DNA of 64,000 nt from Paracoccus onubensis (GTDB lineage: Bacteria; Pseudomonadota; Alphaproteobacteria; Rhodobacterales; Rhodobacteraceae): positions 124,001 to 188,000 of the forward strand of contig NZ_QZCG01000001.1 in the NCBI RefSeq assembly GCF_003591515.1, read 5' to 3'. Below, one piece after another: positions 1 to 8,624 of this stretch (position 1 is the stretch's first letter; each line of letters starts with the position of its first letter). Below the pieces are notes generated by a model. That model was given only the letters and a program-made list of their open reading frames with translations. It ran no database searches and was not told the origin of the DNA. Made by a program: the position numbers and the translations under genes.

Positions 1-1216
1 GATCGACGAAATCGTCAAGCGATGTCGGAAGCCAGGGCGGCAGGATGTTGAAACCGTCCGCGGCTTCGTTCTCGAACCACTCCTGTAGCATATCAGCGAT
101 CTGCCCTGCTGTGCCGATGATCGTGTAATGCCCGCGTGCTGACGCCACCCATTGATAAAGCTGACGGATCGTGAAGCCGTTTTCATCGGCGATCTGGCGA
201 AGCAATACCTGACGCGACTTGTTGCCCTCGGTCGGAGGGGCGGGAGGCAGGGGGCCGTCGAGATCATGGCCCGTCAGATCCAGCGTTCCTCCGGTCAGGC
301 CGTTCAGAAGCGCGATACCATCCTCTTCCAGAATATAGGACGTGAGGCGCTCGTATTTCTCCTGCGCTTCTTCCTCGGTTCGTCCGACGAATGGCGACAC
401 ACCGGGCATGATCAGCACATGATCCGGATTGCGCCCTTCGGCTGCGGCGCGGGACTTGATGTCGCGATAGAATTCCTGAGCCGTGTCCAGCCGCTGATGC
501 GCGGTAAAGATGACTTCCGCCGTCGCGGCGGCCAGTGATCTTCCGTCCTCGGACTGACCGGCCTGAACGATGACAGGATGGCCTTGCGGTGAACGAGGCA
601 CATTCAGCGGGCCATTGACCTTGAAATGCTCACCCGCATGATCCGCGAAATGCATCTTGTCCGTATCGTAAAAGACACCGCTTTCCTTGTCGCGAATAAA
701 GGCGTCATCTTCGAAACTGTCCCAAAGCTTCTTGACGACCTCGACATGTTCCCGTGCGCGGCGATACCGGGTTGCATGTGGCGGCTGTTCGGCAAAGTTG
801 AAATTCCGGGCTGCGGCCTCGCTTGCCGTCGTCACCACGTTCCAACTGGCCCGGCCACCAGAGATCAGGTCGAGAGACGCGAATTTGCGGGCGGTGTTAT
901 AGGGTTCTTCGTAACTTGTAGAGGCCGTCGCGATGAAGCCGAGATGTTTGGTCAATGGCGCCAAAGCAGAGAACAGGGTCACAGGTTCGAAGCCTGCGAC
1001 CTTGGCATTGCCGCCCTCGGTCCCGCCGCCGAATGAGACGGCAAGGCCATCGGCAAGGAAATAGGCATCGAACAGTCCGCGCTCCGCTGTCAGGGCAAGT
1101 TGCTTGTGAAACTCGAAATTCGTGGCGCCATCGGCGGGCTGATCGGGGTGACGCCAGGCAGCCACATGCTGACCGCCGCCAGGCAGGAATGCGCCAAGTT
1201 TGATCTGTCTGGTCAT
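1..1216 (-). CDS. NtaA/DszA-type flavin-dependent monooxygenase (3' end cut by window)
   Basis: The minus strand is open from an ATG at 1216 to the window edge, about 405 codons, so the C-terminus is missing. The translation begins MTRQIKLGAFLPGGGQHVAAW and reads as a long-form bacterial-luciferase-like (LLM class) monooxygenase of the NtaA/SnaA/DszA group, with an N-terminal beta-strand and GGGQH segment, an ASTSYEEPYNTARKFASLD stretch and SGGRASWNVVTT, all typical of the TIM-barrel core. Such enzymes use reduced FMN from a separate reductase and O2 to attack sulfonates, sulfones or aminopolycarboxylates. An AGGA lies about nine bases before the ATG. The TauD-like dioxygenase and MsuE-type FMN reductase directly upstream on the same strand make organosulfur desulfonation the most likely role. 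The substrate cannot be told from sequence. Confidence 0.85.
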   Translation of the reverse strand, partial: MTRQIKLGAFLPGGGQHVAAWRHPDQPADGATNFEFHKQLALTAERGLFDAYFLADGLAVSFGGGTEGGNAKVAGFEPVTLFSALAPLTKHLGFIATASTSYEEPYNTARKFASLDLISGGRASWNVVTTASEAAARNFNFAEQPPHATRYRRAREHVEVVKKLWDSFEDDAFIRDKESGVFYDTDKMHFADHAGEHFKVNGPLNVPRSPQGHPVIVQAGQSEDGRSLAAATAEVIFTAHQRLDTAQEFYRDIKSRAAAEGRNPDHVLIMPGVSPFVGRTEEEAQEKYERLTSYILEEDGIALLNGLTGGTLDLTGHDLDGPLPPAPPTEGNKSRQVLLRQIADENGFTIRQLYQWVASARGHYTIIGTAGQIADMLQEWFENEAADGFNILPPWLPTSLDDFVD

Positions 1217-1251
1217 GATTTCGGGTCCTGTGAGATTGTGAAAGGTCACGG

Positions 1252-2148
1252 TCAGGCGAGTTTGACGCTCCTGCGGCCATCGATGCCTACGGGCGTATCG
1301 CCCTCGGTGGTCACACGCCGCACGACGCGATGGGCATCGCCATAATCGTTGATCGCCACATGCTGGGTTGCGCGGTTGTCCCAGATCGCAATGTCACCGA
1401 CACGCCAGCGCCAGCGAACCGTGTTTTCGGGGGCGGTGATATAGCCTTGGAAAAGCTCGTAAATCTTGTGGGTATCGGATCGGGACAGCCCGGTAATGCG
1501 CTGCACGAAGCTGCCCAGCAACAATGTCCGTTCTCCGGTTTCGGGATGAACGCGCACCACCGGATGTTCGGCCTGGAAGACCTTGGACGAGAAGACCTCG
1601 CGGTAATGTTTCTTTTCGACCTCTGTCGCTTTCGGACGCTGGGCCGCGTAGTCATAGGAATTGCTGTGAACCGCACGCAGCGAGTCGGCCAGCTGCTTTA
1701 ACGCGGGCGGCAGCGCCTCATATGCGGCGCTCGTATTGGCCCAGATCGTGTCTCCGCCCGTTTCCGGGATGACCACGCCACGCAGCACTGAATATTTGGG
1801 ATAGGCCGGAACGAAGGTAATGTCGGTATGCCACTGGTCGGCCCGGCCGCCATGAGACGAGTCCAGTTCGAGAAGGCTCGATGTCCCTTTGCGGACATGC
1901 TGGGTCGGATGTGCCACCAATTCGCCCAACCGCGAGGCAAAGGCTTCCTGACCGGCATCGTCAAGGTGATGCTGATCGCGGAAGAACACGACCTTGTGGC
2001 GGGCGACAAGCGTCTTGATCTCGTCGATGACCAGATCGTCAAGATCCCCCGATAGCTGCACGCCACGGATCTCGGCGCCGATGACCGGCGTGACCTGCAG
2101 CGTCTCAAGGACCGGGGTGCCGTGGGTGATGATATCTTGCTGAGTCAT
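1252..2148 (-). CDS. TauD/TfdA-family 2-oxoglutarate dioxygenase (AtsK-like)
   Basis: A 298-residue Fe(II)/2-oxoglutarate dioxygenase. The facial triad is visible as WHTD (His107, Asp109) and the TQH of DNRATQH (His263), with the 2-oxoglutarate-binding arginines in HRVVRR just after. The stretch from HPVVRVHPETG to the end (GDTPVGIDGRRS) resembles alkylsulfatase AtsK more than taurine-specific TauD. The enzyme would hydroxylate the carbon next to a sulfate ester or sulfonate, which then collapses to aldehyde and sulfate or sulfite. The start has AGGAG seven bases upstream. It lies between msuE and the flavin monooxygenase on one strand, so the three form a sulfur-starvation set. Exact substrate is inferred only to class level. 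Confidence 0.88.
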   Translation of the reverse strand: MTQQDIITHGTPVLETLQVTPVIGAEIRGVQLSGDLDDLVIDEIKTLVARHKVVFFRDQHHLDDAGQEAFASRLGELVAHPTQHVRKGTSSLLELDSSHGGRADQWHTDITFVPAYPKYSVLRGVVIPETGGDTIWANTSAAYEALPPALKQLADSLRAVHSNSYDYAAQRPKATEVEKKHYREVFSSKVFQAEHPVVRVHPETGERTLLLGSFVQRITGLSRSDTHKIYELFQGYITAPENTVRWRWRVGDIAIWDNRATQHVAINDYGDAHRVVRRVTTEGDTPVGIDGRRSVKLA

Positions 2149-2240
2149 GGGAAAAGCTCCTTTCAGTGAGCGCAGCGCGCCGTTGCCGGTTCAGCGATGA
2201 ACCGGATCGGGAACAGGACGAACTGATGGGGTTCTGGTTC

Positions 2241-2810
2241 TCAGGCCGGACTAAAGGCGGGTTCGTGCTGCCTGACGGACATCCGCGTGGCGATGGCCGA
2301 AGCCAGTTGCCCCGCCGCATCTTCCAGCCGCTTGGTCAGGGCCAGCGATGTCAGCTGGCCGTCGGTAAAGTCTTCGGATGAGGCATAAACGCCGGTTGCG
2401 ACTGTTGTTGCCTCGAAAAAGCCAAGCAGCGGGCGCAACTGATGCTCGATGACAAGCGCGTGGCGATGCCCGCCGCCCGTGGCGGTCAGAAGGACCGGCT
2501 TTCCCTTCAACGCCTCGGGTTCGAGCAGATCGAACAGATGCTTGAAGAGGCCGGTATAGCTGCCCTTGTAGACCGGGCTGCCGACCACAAGGGCATCCGC
2601 GGCGATAATCCGGTCAATGATCGCACGGGTCCTCGAATCGAGCTCGGCCAGTGCGTGAGTGGCCCCGAACTGGCGGCCAAGATCGATAAGATCGAAGGTC
2701 GCGCCTTTCAATCCTGACAGATCCGCGCTTCGTTGTGTCGCCAGGTCAACAAGCGCTCTGGTGCGAGACGGGATGCTGACACTTCCTGCAAAGCCGATGA
2801 TTTCCGCCAT
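2241..2810 (-). CDS. msuE: NAD(P)H-dependent FMN reductase, MsuE/SsuE type
   Basis: A 189-residue flavodoxin-like reductase with the family signature SPVYKGSYTGLFKHLFDLL at about residues 78-96, followed by KPVLLTATGGGHRHALVIEHQLRPLLGFF, very close to MsuE/SsuE. It supplies free reduced FMN to two-component monooxygenases such as the one at 1-1216. Length is normal for the family. AGAGGATAAA directly before the ATG is a good ribosome site. A 19-bp inverted repeat lies 13-31 bases upstream of the start. Whether it is SsuE or MsuE cannot be settled without alignment, but MsuE fits the KGSYTG context best. Confidence 0.85.
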   Translation of the reverse strand: MAEIIGFAGSVSIPSRTRALVDLATQRSADLSGLKGATFDLIDLGRQFGATHALAELDSRTRAIIDRIIAADALVVGSPVYKGSYTGLFKHLFDLLEPEALKGKPVLLTATGGGHRHALVIEHQLRPLLGFFEATTVATGVYASSEDFTDGQLTSLALTKRLEDAAGQLASAIATRMSVRQHEPAFSPA

Positions 2811-2822
2811 TTTATCCTCTTA

Positions 2823-2841
2823 CACGATTATTCCTATCGTG
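2823..2841. promoter_or_regulatory. Inverted repeat upstream of msuE
   Basis: CACGAT and ATCGTG form a perfect 6-bp inverted repeat around a 7-base AT-rich centre, in the 125-bp gap between the FAD protein gene and msuE. Position and symmetry fit an operator for a sulfur-limitation regulator. No regulator gene is present nearby, so this is inference. Confidence 0.4.
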
Positions 2842-2935
2842 ATTAAGATATAGATGACGGAAGGTACTTACTCCATTCTAAAGATTCTCGCGCAGAGAGA
2901 GTAAACAGCTTGCTCTTTGCACTTCTGGGAGAAAC

Positions 2936-4321
2936 TTAGACCCTTTCGCCGGCATGGATATCGGTTGGCCCAAAGAAGTCCTGGGCCAGATTGGCGGTTT
3001 GTTCGCGGATGTCGGGAATCGCCGTGATCTCCCACAATGCGCCCCGTGCGGCAGGGCCGATCGCATAGATCCGCTGCGATGTCTGGCCGGACGCGTCGAT
3101 CACTTGCGCCGAGGTGGTCGTATCCAGGCCAAGGCCAAGCGGATCAAGCCGTGCGGCACGCCGCAGCAGCAGATCGCGAACCACCGGAACCGCATGTTCG
3201 ACCGGATTGCGGCGAATGCCCCGGCAGTCGATCACATGATCGGCGACCAATTGTTCAGGACCGCCGTTTTTCCTTGGGACAATCCGCATGGCGATGCGCC
3301 CGTCGTCACGTTCCTCGGCGCTTTGGAAATGGCCGCGCAGGATGGAAAGCTGCCCGCTTGCCGCTGCCCGCGACATCCGATTCGCCGAAACCGGAGGCAT
3401 CCGGTGGCGATGCACTTCCCACCACGCGGCAGCATGGCGCAGGAATCTGGCGCGGTCTTCCAGAGACCATGCGTGCCATATCTTCGCGACATGGGGACGG
3501 ATCGCATCGACCGCGTTCCGCCAGGTTCCGCCCTGCGCCTCGGCAAGCCGGACCAGTCCGCGAAGCCAGTGCATCGTCTCGCTGACCGATGCGCCCAGCG
3601 GAATCCTGTGCTGTTCAAGCCCAAGCGCATATGTGTCCGCATGGGGCTGCGGCAGCAGACCGCGGCGCGACAGGCAATAAATCGGCCCCTTGTGGCCGGC
3701 CCCCAGAAGCGTCGCCACATGATCGACCATGCTCAGGCCGGTTCCGATGATGGCAACGGTCGCATCCGCATCGGCAGGCGGATTGAAATCCCACCCGCCA
3801 CGCAAAGGATAGGGTGGCTCTGACGGGACCGCGTGACCTGTTGCAAGGATGGCCCGATCCGCCCGGGCGGTTCTGCCGTCATCAAATTCGGCGACCACTC
3901 CGCCATCCGTTTCCAGGATACGCAGGCATTCGCCGCGCATGCAGTGAAGCCGCCCGCTTTCCGCACCTTCTTCGCGCCACGGGGCAAGAAGGCTGGCCAG
4001 ATAGCGGCCATAGGTGCCGCGATCGACAAAGCTCATGCCGGTAACGGGAATACCCTCAGCGGCCAGCCAGCGTTCGAAATGGTCCGGCTGATCCGGGAAT
4101 GCGCTCATCTGCGAGGCGCGGGTGTTCAGCAGATGATCGGGATCATCGGTGCCATAGGCGATGCCGCAGCCAAGCAGTTCCGCCCGTTCGATGATCGTAA
4201 CCCTGACCTCCCGGCTTGGAAGCCGCAGCAGATGGGTGGCCATCAGAACGCCGCTCGCGCCGCCTCCGATGATCAGGACATGCTGCCCATCCCGATGATC
4301 TTGCCTGTATGCCCCGTCCAT
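2936..4321 (-). CDS. FAD/NAD(P)-binding protein (NAD_binding_9 type)
   Basis: About 461 residues. The N-terminal dinucleotide site reads VLIIGGGASGVLMATHLL, followed by the ERAELLGCGIAYGTDDPDHLLNTRASQMSAF segment that characterises the FAD/NAD(P)-binding family often annotated 'hydroxyacylglutathione hydrolase' in error. A second nucleotide motif is ATVAIIGTGLSMVDHV near residue 190. The ATG at 4321 overlaps the TGA of the 50-codon ORF upstream (ATGA); a GTG at 4324 is also in frame. Homologues often accompany sulfonate or flavin-enzyme clusters but their reaction is not established. Being in a run of organosulfur genes, it may be an auxiliary flavin oxidoreductase. Function beyond FAD binding is unknown. 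Confidence 0.8.
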   Translation of the reverse strand: MDGAYRQDHRDGQHVLIIGGGASGVLMATHLLRLPSREVRVTIIERAELLGCGIAYGTDDPDHLLNTRASQMSAFPDQPDHFERWLAAEGIPVTGMSFVDRGTYGRYLASLLAPWREEGAESGRLHCMRGECLRILETDGGVVAEFDDGRTARADRAILATGHAVPSEPPYPLRGGWDFNPPADADATVAIIGTGLSMVDHVATLLGAGHKGPIYCLSRRGLLPQPHADTYALGLEQHRIPLGASVSETMHWLRGLVRLAEAQGGTWRNAVDAIRPHVAKIWHAWSLEDRARFLRHAAAWWEVHRHRMPPVSANRMSRAAASGQLSILRGHFQSAEERDDGRIAMRIVPRKNGGPEQLVADHVIDCRGIRRNPVEHAVPVVRDLLLRRAARLDPLGLGLDTTTSAQVIDASGQTSQRIYAIGPAARGALWEITAIPDIREQTANLAQDFFGPTDIHAGERV

Positions 4322-4473
4322 CACGATACCGCCATCGCAAGGCCGACCGTCCAGACCAAGGCCAGAAGGGCGACGGAAACGGTCAGGGCGCTGTGATCGG
4401 GCGCCGGTTCAATCCCGTCCTTGTCCATCGCGAACAAGAGAAAGTTCGGATCATACGCGCAACAGGGAAACAT
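4321..4473 (-). CDS. Small single-pass membrane protein, 50 aa, translationally coupled
   Basis: This ORF is below normal calling size. The peptide starts MFPCCAYDPNFLLFAMDKDG and ends with a hydrophobic helix (ALTVSVALLALVWTVGLAMAVS), giving a soluble N-terminal 30 residues with a CC pair and one membrane segment. AGAGG precedes the ATG by about nine bases. Its TGA overlaps the ATG of the FAD protein in an ATGA arrangement, so the two are probably translated together. It matches no family I recognise. The strong ribosome site, the overlap and the clean hydrophobic tail support a real protein; a membrane anchor or subunit for the FAD protein is a guess. Confidence 0.6.
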   Translation of the reverse strand: MFPCCAYDPNFLLFAMDKDGIEPAPDHSALTVSVALLALVWTVGLAMAVS

Positions 4474-4486
4474 CGGTGTTTTCCTC

Positions 4487-4594
4487 TCAGTTTGGTGGTA
4501 AATACAGGATGAATGCCAGCAGGGTGAGATAGCAGGTCCCAAGGATGAGTGCCGGTTCGGCCTGCCGGATCATTATCGCGGATCGTTGCGTCAT
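4487..4594 (-). CDS. Micro membrane peptide, 35 aa, translationally coupled
   Basis: MTQRSAIMIRQAEPALILG begins a 35-residue peptide whose second half (ALILGTCYLTLLAFILYLPP) is one hydrophobic helix. The ATG overlaps the TGA of the upstream hydrolase (ATGA) and its stop lies 13 bases before the start of the next small ORF. It therefore sits between the hydrolase and the 50-residue ORF in a tightly packed operon. No homologue is recognised. Coupled translation and hydrophobic composition argue that it is real; absence of its own clear ribosome site is expected for a coupled gene. Confidence 0.5.
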   Translation of the reverse strand: MTQRSAIMIRQAEPALILGTCYLTLLAFILYLPPN

Positions 4595-5181
4595 CAGCGT
4601 ATCTCCACGGCTTTCGGAGCGCGGTCGACCGGCAGGAAAACGCGCGGCCGGGCGGTTCCTTTCTGAGGCCAATGCTGTTCACGCAGAGCCTTGCCCTGCG
4701 CCCAGGGTCCATAGCCGGAGGCGATATTGATATGGCCGGCATCGCCCATGTCGATGAAATCGGCCTTCCAGCTATCCGCCAGGCTGCGGGCCTGTTTCTG
4801 ATCCATCCACGGATCGTTCCGGCTGGCGGCGACGATCACCTTGTCATGCAGGGGCCGTTTCGGGATCGGGCCGAAGGACGCGGTACGGGCACTTTTCGAG
4901 GGCTCTGCCGGGGCGACCAGCAGGGCGCCCGCAATCTTGATCTGGGGCCAGGACGAGAGCAGGCGGACAATGGCGATAGCGCCCAGCGAATGACCGACCA
5001 GAACCGAATCGGGATAGATCAGTGTCGCCGCCGCAATCTCGGTAAGCCATGCTTCCGGCGATGGCTTGGACCAGGAATATTGCTCGACGATCTTGGCAGT
5101 GGGATCGGTCGCCGCCCACCAATGCTGCCAATGTGCGGCCGGTGAACCGTCGAGACCGGGAATGAGGAGGGTTTTGATCAT
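4594..5181 (-). CDS. RBBP9/YdeN-family alpha/beta hydrolase
   Basis: A 195-residue serine hydrolase. It starts MIKTLLIPGLDGSPAAHWQ, the typical RBBP9/YdeN N-terminus with the HWQ.WW segment, and carries the nucleophile elbow VGHSLG at about residue 62. Asp (ASRNDPWM) and His (DAGHIN) complete a triad. The start is preceded by AAGGAG. It is first in a minus-strand operon with two micro membrane ORFs and the FAD protein, all joined by overlaps or short gaps. Family members are general small esterases or thioesterases; a role in processing an organosulfur ester is possible but unsupported by sequence alone. Confidence 0.82.
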   Translation of the reverse strand: MIKTLLIPGLDGSPAAHWQHWWAATDPTAKIVEQYSWSKPSPEAWLTEIAAATLIYPDSVLVGHSLGAIAIVRLLSSWPQIKIAGALLVAPAEPSKSARTASFGPIPKRPLHDKVIVAASRNDPWMDQKQARSLADSWKADFIDMGDAGHINIASGYGPWAQGKALREQHWPQKGTARPRVFLPVDRAPKAVEIR

Positions 5182-5203
5182 GACGAAACTCCTTTCCCAT
5201 AAA

Positions 5204-5219
5204 GACTACCAAGTTAGTC
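5204..5219. promoter_or_regulatory. Inverted repeat upstream of the hydrolase operon
   Basis: GACTA and TAGTC flank six bases, 23-38 bases before the hydrolase start, in an AT-rich stretch that could hold the promoter. It is a candidate operator; it differs in sequence from the repeat upstream of msuE, so the two transcription units may not share a regulator. Confidence 0.3.
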
Positions 5220-5436
5220 GTATATTGTTATTCCAAATATTTCCGGATCTGAAGAAAAATAATCCTCATTGGCGCGATTCTTCCGAAACAAGCGGGTTCC
5301 GGAGCGCTGGATCAAGGCTTTTGCCCGCCGATTGAAAAAGAATCGGAACAGCTTAACGGTGATTCCAAAGGCTTTTCGCGGCTATCTGCGACGGGTTCGC
5401 CCGATGTCGGATTCAGCGGGCAAGGAATACAAATGC

Positions 5437-5470
5437 AAAAGAGACCGGCAGGTATCGACCGATCTCTTTT
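5437..5470 (-). terminator. Intrinsic terminator of the chemoreceptor gene
   Basis: On the minus strand an arm AAAAGAGATCGG pairs, with one mismatch, with CCGGTCTCTTTT across a ten-base loop, ending in a short T run, 54 bases after the chemoreceptor stop. Because the arms begin A4 and end T4, it could also work on the opposite strand. A second stem, GGCCGG/CCGGCC at 5483-5500, lies between it and the stop. The rest of 5220-5523 holds no convincing gene; the plus-strand open frame across it is a shadow of the chemoreceptor. Confidence 0.55.
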
Positions 5471-5523
5471 CAGATGACATGAGGCCGGTTTTCACCGGCC
5501 CCGTGGAAGTGGATCGATATCTA

Positions 5524-7731
5524 TCAATATCTGACGAATTCGGCATCCGATATCTGATCTTCTCCCAGATCAAGCACGACGCCATTGGATCGCCCGCTTC
5601 CATTCGCGACCCGTCTTGCCGCCGGAGCGGTCGCCATGGCGGGCGCGTCGTTATTGGCACGGCGCGTGATGGACGAAATTTCCGCGCTTTCCATTGCCGG
5701 GGCGGAGGCCATTTCATGAAGCGAAACGGATCCGCCATTGCCCAACCGGAAGAAAGAAATGACGCCGCGAAGCTGTTCGGACTGCGTTGCCAGATTTGCG
5801 GAGACGTTTGCCGCTTCGGTCGAAGCCGACGCGTTTTGCTGAATCACAGTGTCAAGTTCGCGAATTGCTTGATTGATCTGCTCCACGCCAATATTCTGTT
5901 CGCGCGCTGCGGCACTGATTTCCTGCACGAGATCCGCGGTTCTCTGGATCGAGGGCACCAGTGCCGACAGCATCTCACCGGCTTTCTGGCTGACCTCTAC
6001 CGTGCGGCCGGAAAGTTCGCTGATCTCCCCCGCAGCCTGCTGACTGCGTTCGGCCAGTTTGCGCACTTCCGAGGCGACGACCGCAAAGCCCTTGCCGTGC
6101 TGACCCGCGCGCGCGGCCTCGACCGCCGCATTCAGGGCAAGCAAATCCGTCTGACGGGCGATTTCCTGGATGATGTTGATCTTCTCGGCAATGGTTTTCA
6201 TCGCACGCACCGCCTCATCGACAGCCTCGCCACTCTGCGCGGCTTCTTTGGCCGATTGCGTCGCGATCTTTTCCGTTTGCGCCGCATTATCCGAGGATTG
6301 GCGGATGTTGGCGGTCATCTCTTCCATGGAAGCGGATGCCTGTTCCGCTGCGGCAGCCTGTTGGGTAGAGCCGTGGCTGAGTTCCTCTGCGGTGACCGAC
6401 ATGGCCTGCGCACCTTCGGCGACGCCATCAGAGCTTACATTGGCATTCGCGATCACATCGCGCAATTTCTCAAGCATCTGCTCCAGCGCGATTCCCAGGG
6501 AATCCTGGTCAGAGCGCCGACGGGTGGTGACGGTCAGGTTTCCTTTGCTGATCTCTTCGGCGACACTGGTGATCTCGCGCATCGAACTGTTCATCCGATC
6601 CATCGCACCCAGCAGATCGCCGATTTCGTCATTGGAGGTAGGCTTGGCATCAATCGAAAGATCGCCCTTGCCGACCCCTTCCGCCACTGTGACCGCACGG
6701 CTCAGACCACGGCTGACCATCATCGAAATCCAGAATGCGGCAACAATTCCCACAAAGGCCGCAATGCCCGCACCGGTCATCAAAAGAACACGGCTCGACT
6801 GATAATCGCCGGCTGCTTGTTCAACCGAGTCGTGCATGAGCATATTGCTGCGCTGTGCATATTGTTCAAGCAGGTCTTCGTTGTTCCGGGCCAAGGGCAA
6901 AAGGGTCCCGGTCACCAGTTCCTGTGCCCTCGTTTCGCTATTGCGCTGTCCAAGGGTCATAATCTCTGCCATCGCATTGCTCAGCGTTTCGACAGCATCG
7001 CGCAACCGGGAAATCTCGGCCCTTGCGTAACCTTTGGATGCGACTTCCAGAGCATCCACCGCTGCCAGCGCCGCGGTCCCGGACTGGGTCGCTTTTTCGC
7101 TTTGCGATACCCTTTCAGCGTCATCTGTCATGGTAGTCGCGTATTGTACCCGACGCACCTGATTCAGAAGATGGAATTTGACATCAGCAGCCAGAAGCCG
7201 GATTTCCGCAGGATCTGCCGAAGGATTACGCAAGGCTGCGGCAACAGTCGCGTCGGTGGCTGACTGAGTCATGTGCAGGGCATCCCGCGTTTCACCATGC
7301 AACTTCTCGGCCGCCTGTGCATTGGTTGCTTCCAGCGCAAGAGCAAAAACCTGCTCCAGCGTATCCTCAACCCGTTGGCGATTATCCGCGAATTCTTCAA
7401 GAATTTTAAGGCCATCCTCACCACTCAGCGGGAGGAGTTCGTTATAATATTGTTCGATTTCTGCGTTATCTGCCTCGGCCTGTGCGATCCCGGCCCGCCG
7501 TCCCGCGTCATCATCCGCCATCATGACAATGCCGACCGCTCGACCTAACTGAGCCATCGATTCCTGTATTCCCAGTGAAAGTTCGACCCGTTCATGGTAG
7601 GTTCCTACTAAATCTTCCGTTCGCTCGTTTGCGGCAGAAAGACTGGTGATTGCCAGCCACACCACTGCCCCCAACATTGTCAGGACGGCAGCGAAGGCGG
7701 CGGCCAGTTTGGCCTTGATGGTAATGCGCAT
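5524..7731 (-). CDS. Methyl-accepting chemotaxis protein
   Basis: A 735-residue transmembrane chemoreceptor. An N-terminal membrane helix (residues about 8-30) precedes a roughly 280-residue helical periplasmic sensor, a second membrane helix ([20 protein letters not shown]), a HAMP region ([28 protein letters not shown]) repeated once more, and a long cytoplasmic coiled coil. The hairpin signalling tip is clear: [18 protein letters not shown] then [20 protein letters not shown]. The C-terminus ends DAEFVRY, without an NWETF-type CheR tether. No chemotaxis kinase genes are nearby, so it feeds chemosensory arrays encoded elsewhere. The ligand is unknown. Its ribosome-binding site lies inside a leader hairpin, described separately. 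Confidence 0.95.
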   Translation of the reverse strand: MRITIKAKLAAAFAAVLTMLGAVVWLAITSLSAANERTEDLVGTYHERVELSLGIQESMAQLGRAVGIVMMADDDAGRRAGIAQAEADNAEIEQYYNELLPLSGEDGLKILEEFADNRQRVEDTLEQVFALALEATNAQAAEKLHGETRDALHMTQSATDATVAAALRNPSADPAEIRLLAADVKFHLLNQVRRVQYATTMTDDAERVSQSEKATQSGTAALAAVDALEVASKGYARAEISRLRDAVETLSNAMAEIMTLGQRNSETRAQELVTGTLLPLARNNEDLLEQYAQRSNMLMHDSVEQAAGDYQSSRVLLMTGAGIAAFVGIVAAFWISMMVSRGLSRAVTVAEGVGKGDLSIDAKPTSNDEIGDLLGAMDRMNSSMREITSVAEEISKGNLTVTTRRRSDQDSLGIALEQMLEKLRDVIANANVSSDGVAEGAQAMSVTAEELSHGSTQQAAAAEQASASMEEMTANIRQSSDNAAQTEKIATQSAKEAAQSGEAVDEAVRAMKTIAEKINIIQEIARQTDLLALNAAVEAARAGQHGKGFAVVASEVRKLAERSQQAAGEISELSGRTVEVSQKAGEMLSALVPSIQRTADLVQEISAAAREQNIGVEQINQAIRELDTVIQQNASASTEAANVSANLATQSEQLRGVISFFRLGNGGSVSLHEMASAPAMESAEISSITRRANNDAPAMATAPAARRVANGSGRSNGVVLDLGEDQISDAEFVRY

Positions 7732-7738
7732 GATAATT

Positions 7739-7769
7739 CCTCGCTAAGGGATGTCGTGTTGTAGCGAGG
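7739..7769 (-). promoter_or_regulatory. Leader hairpin that buries the chemoreceptor Shine-Dalgarno
   Basis: On the minus strand CCTCGCTA and TAGCGAGG form a perfect 8-bp stem with a 15-base loop. The GAGG that would pair with 16S rRNA is the last four bases of the second arm, and AATTATC separates it from the ATG. Folded, the site is closed, so the structure could act as a translational switch or thermosensor. Formation in vivo is inference. Confidence 0.5.
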
Positions 7770-7860
7770 CTGTTCCTAAGAATTCGTTTCGGACCCAGCT
7801 AATCACCAGGCATTTGCCCATGGAAATATATTGAAAATTTGACTGATCGCTTGCCGGCTT

Positions 7861-8013
7861 CTATCGGGCCCAGACGCGATCAGGCAAATTGATCCAGTTG
7901 CGCCCGGGGGTCTTTTCGATCTTCGCCTCTGTCCAGCCGGCCCGCGCCATGGTCTGGGAACGCGGCAACGCAGAAGAGCTGAACATCTTCCTGCGCCGCA
8001 CCCGGCCGCTCAT
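7861..8013 (-). pseudogene. Short ORF of 50 codons, possible gene remnant
   Basis: In the 426-bp gap between the divergent chemoreceptor and deaminase genes, a minus-strand frame with GC-ending codons encodes MSGRVRRRKMFSSS to the end TPGRNWINLPDRVWAR. Upstream of its first ATG the frame runs into the antisense of the deaminase. The ribosome site is poor. It could be the 3' end of a lost gene or a small basic protein; I recognise no family. The remainder of the gap holds presumed promoters only. Confidence 0.22.
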
Positions 8014-8157
8014 TTCCGCAGGAAGCTGAATATACGATCCAAATTCCGGGCATCGGATAAATTCCTGACATCCGGTTGGTTCTCGTGGCCGCGACAGCCT
8101 TGTATTATCACGCAAGCTCCGTGATGTTTGAAACAACAATAATCCTGGGGGAACGGA

Positions 8158-8613
8158 ATGGCGGAAGATGCAGATCGACAATTCATGGCGTTGGCCCTGG
8201 CCGAAGCCCGGCAGGGGATGGCGGATGGCGGCCTGCCAATCGGTGCGGTGCTGGTCAGGAACGGCAAGGTCGTCGCCTCGGGCCACAACCAGCGCGTTCA
8301 GCATGGCGACCCCATCGCGCATGGCGAAATGGACTGCCTGCGCAAGGCGGGACGACAGCGCAGTTATCGCGACACGGTGCTTTATACCACGCTCAGCCCC
8401 TGCATGATGTGCAGCGGCACGATCCTGCAATTCGGCATTCCCCGCGTCGTGATCGGCGAGGCCGAGAATTTCGAGGGCGACATCCCCTTCCTGCGCGGCC
8501 GCGGCATCGATGTCACGCTGATGGATGACGAGGGCTGCAAGGAGGTGATGCGGCATTTTCTGGCTCAGCCCGGCAATCTGGAGCTGTGGCATGAAGACAT
8601 AGCCGAGGATTGA
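8158..8613 (+). CDS. Cytosine deaminase of the yeast Fcy1 type
   Basis: A 151-residue zinc nucleoside/nucleobase deaminase. The zinc and proton-shuttle motifs are HGEMD and SPCMMCSG. The following stretch, FGIPRVVIGEAENF and then MDDEGCKEVMRHFL with a C-terminal LWHEDIAED, tracks the eukaryotic cytosine deaminase Fcy1 more closely than tRNA adenosine deaminase TadA, whose C-terminus differs. It should convert cytosine to uracil and ammonia in the cytoplasm. The CodB-like permease gene starts 12 bases later, which supports cytosine as substrate. GGGGGAA precedes the ATG. Bacterial cytosine deaminase is usually the unrelated amidohydrolase CodA, so this pairing is uncommon. Confidence 0.85.
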   Translation: MAEDADRQFMALALAEARQGMADGGLPIGAVLVRNGKVVASGHNQRVQHGDPIAHGEMDCLRKAGRQRSYRDTVLYTTLSPCMMCSGTILQFGIPRVVIGEAENFEGDIPFLRGRGIDVTLMDDEGCKEVMRHFLAQPGNLELWHEDIAED

Positions 8614-8624
8614 GGGTCGGCGGC

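Noticed and set aside
13-1280. Several short plus- and minus-strand frames inside the first monooxygenase gene
   Set aside because: The uninterrupted minus-strand frame from 1216 to the edge encodes a recognisable enzyme; the others are shadows.
5269-7263. A 664-codon plus-strand open frame
   Set aside because: It is antisense to the chemoreceptor, has a poor start, no recognisable domain and an arginine/cysteine-rich composition typical of shadow frames in high-GC DNA.
8040-8157. Nucleobase riboswitch upstream of the cytosine deaminase
   Set aside because: No purine-riboswitch core or other recognisable aptamer pattern is visible; only an AT-rich promoter-like leader.
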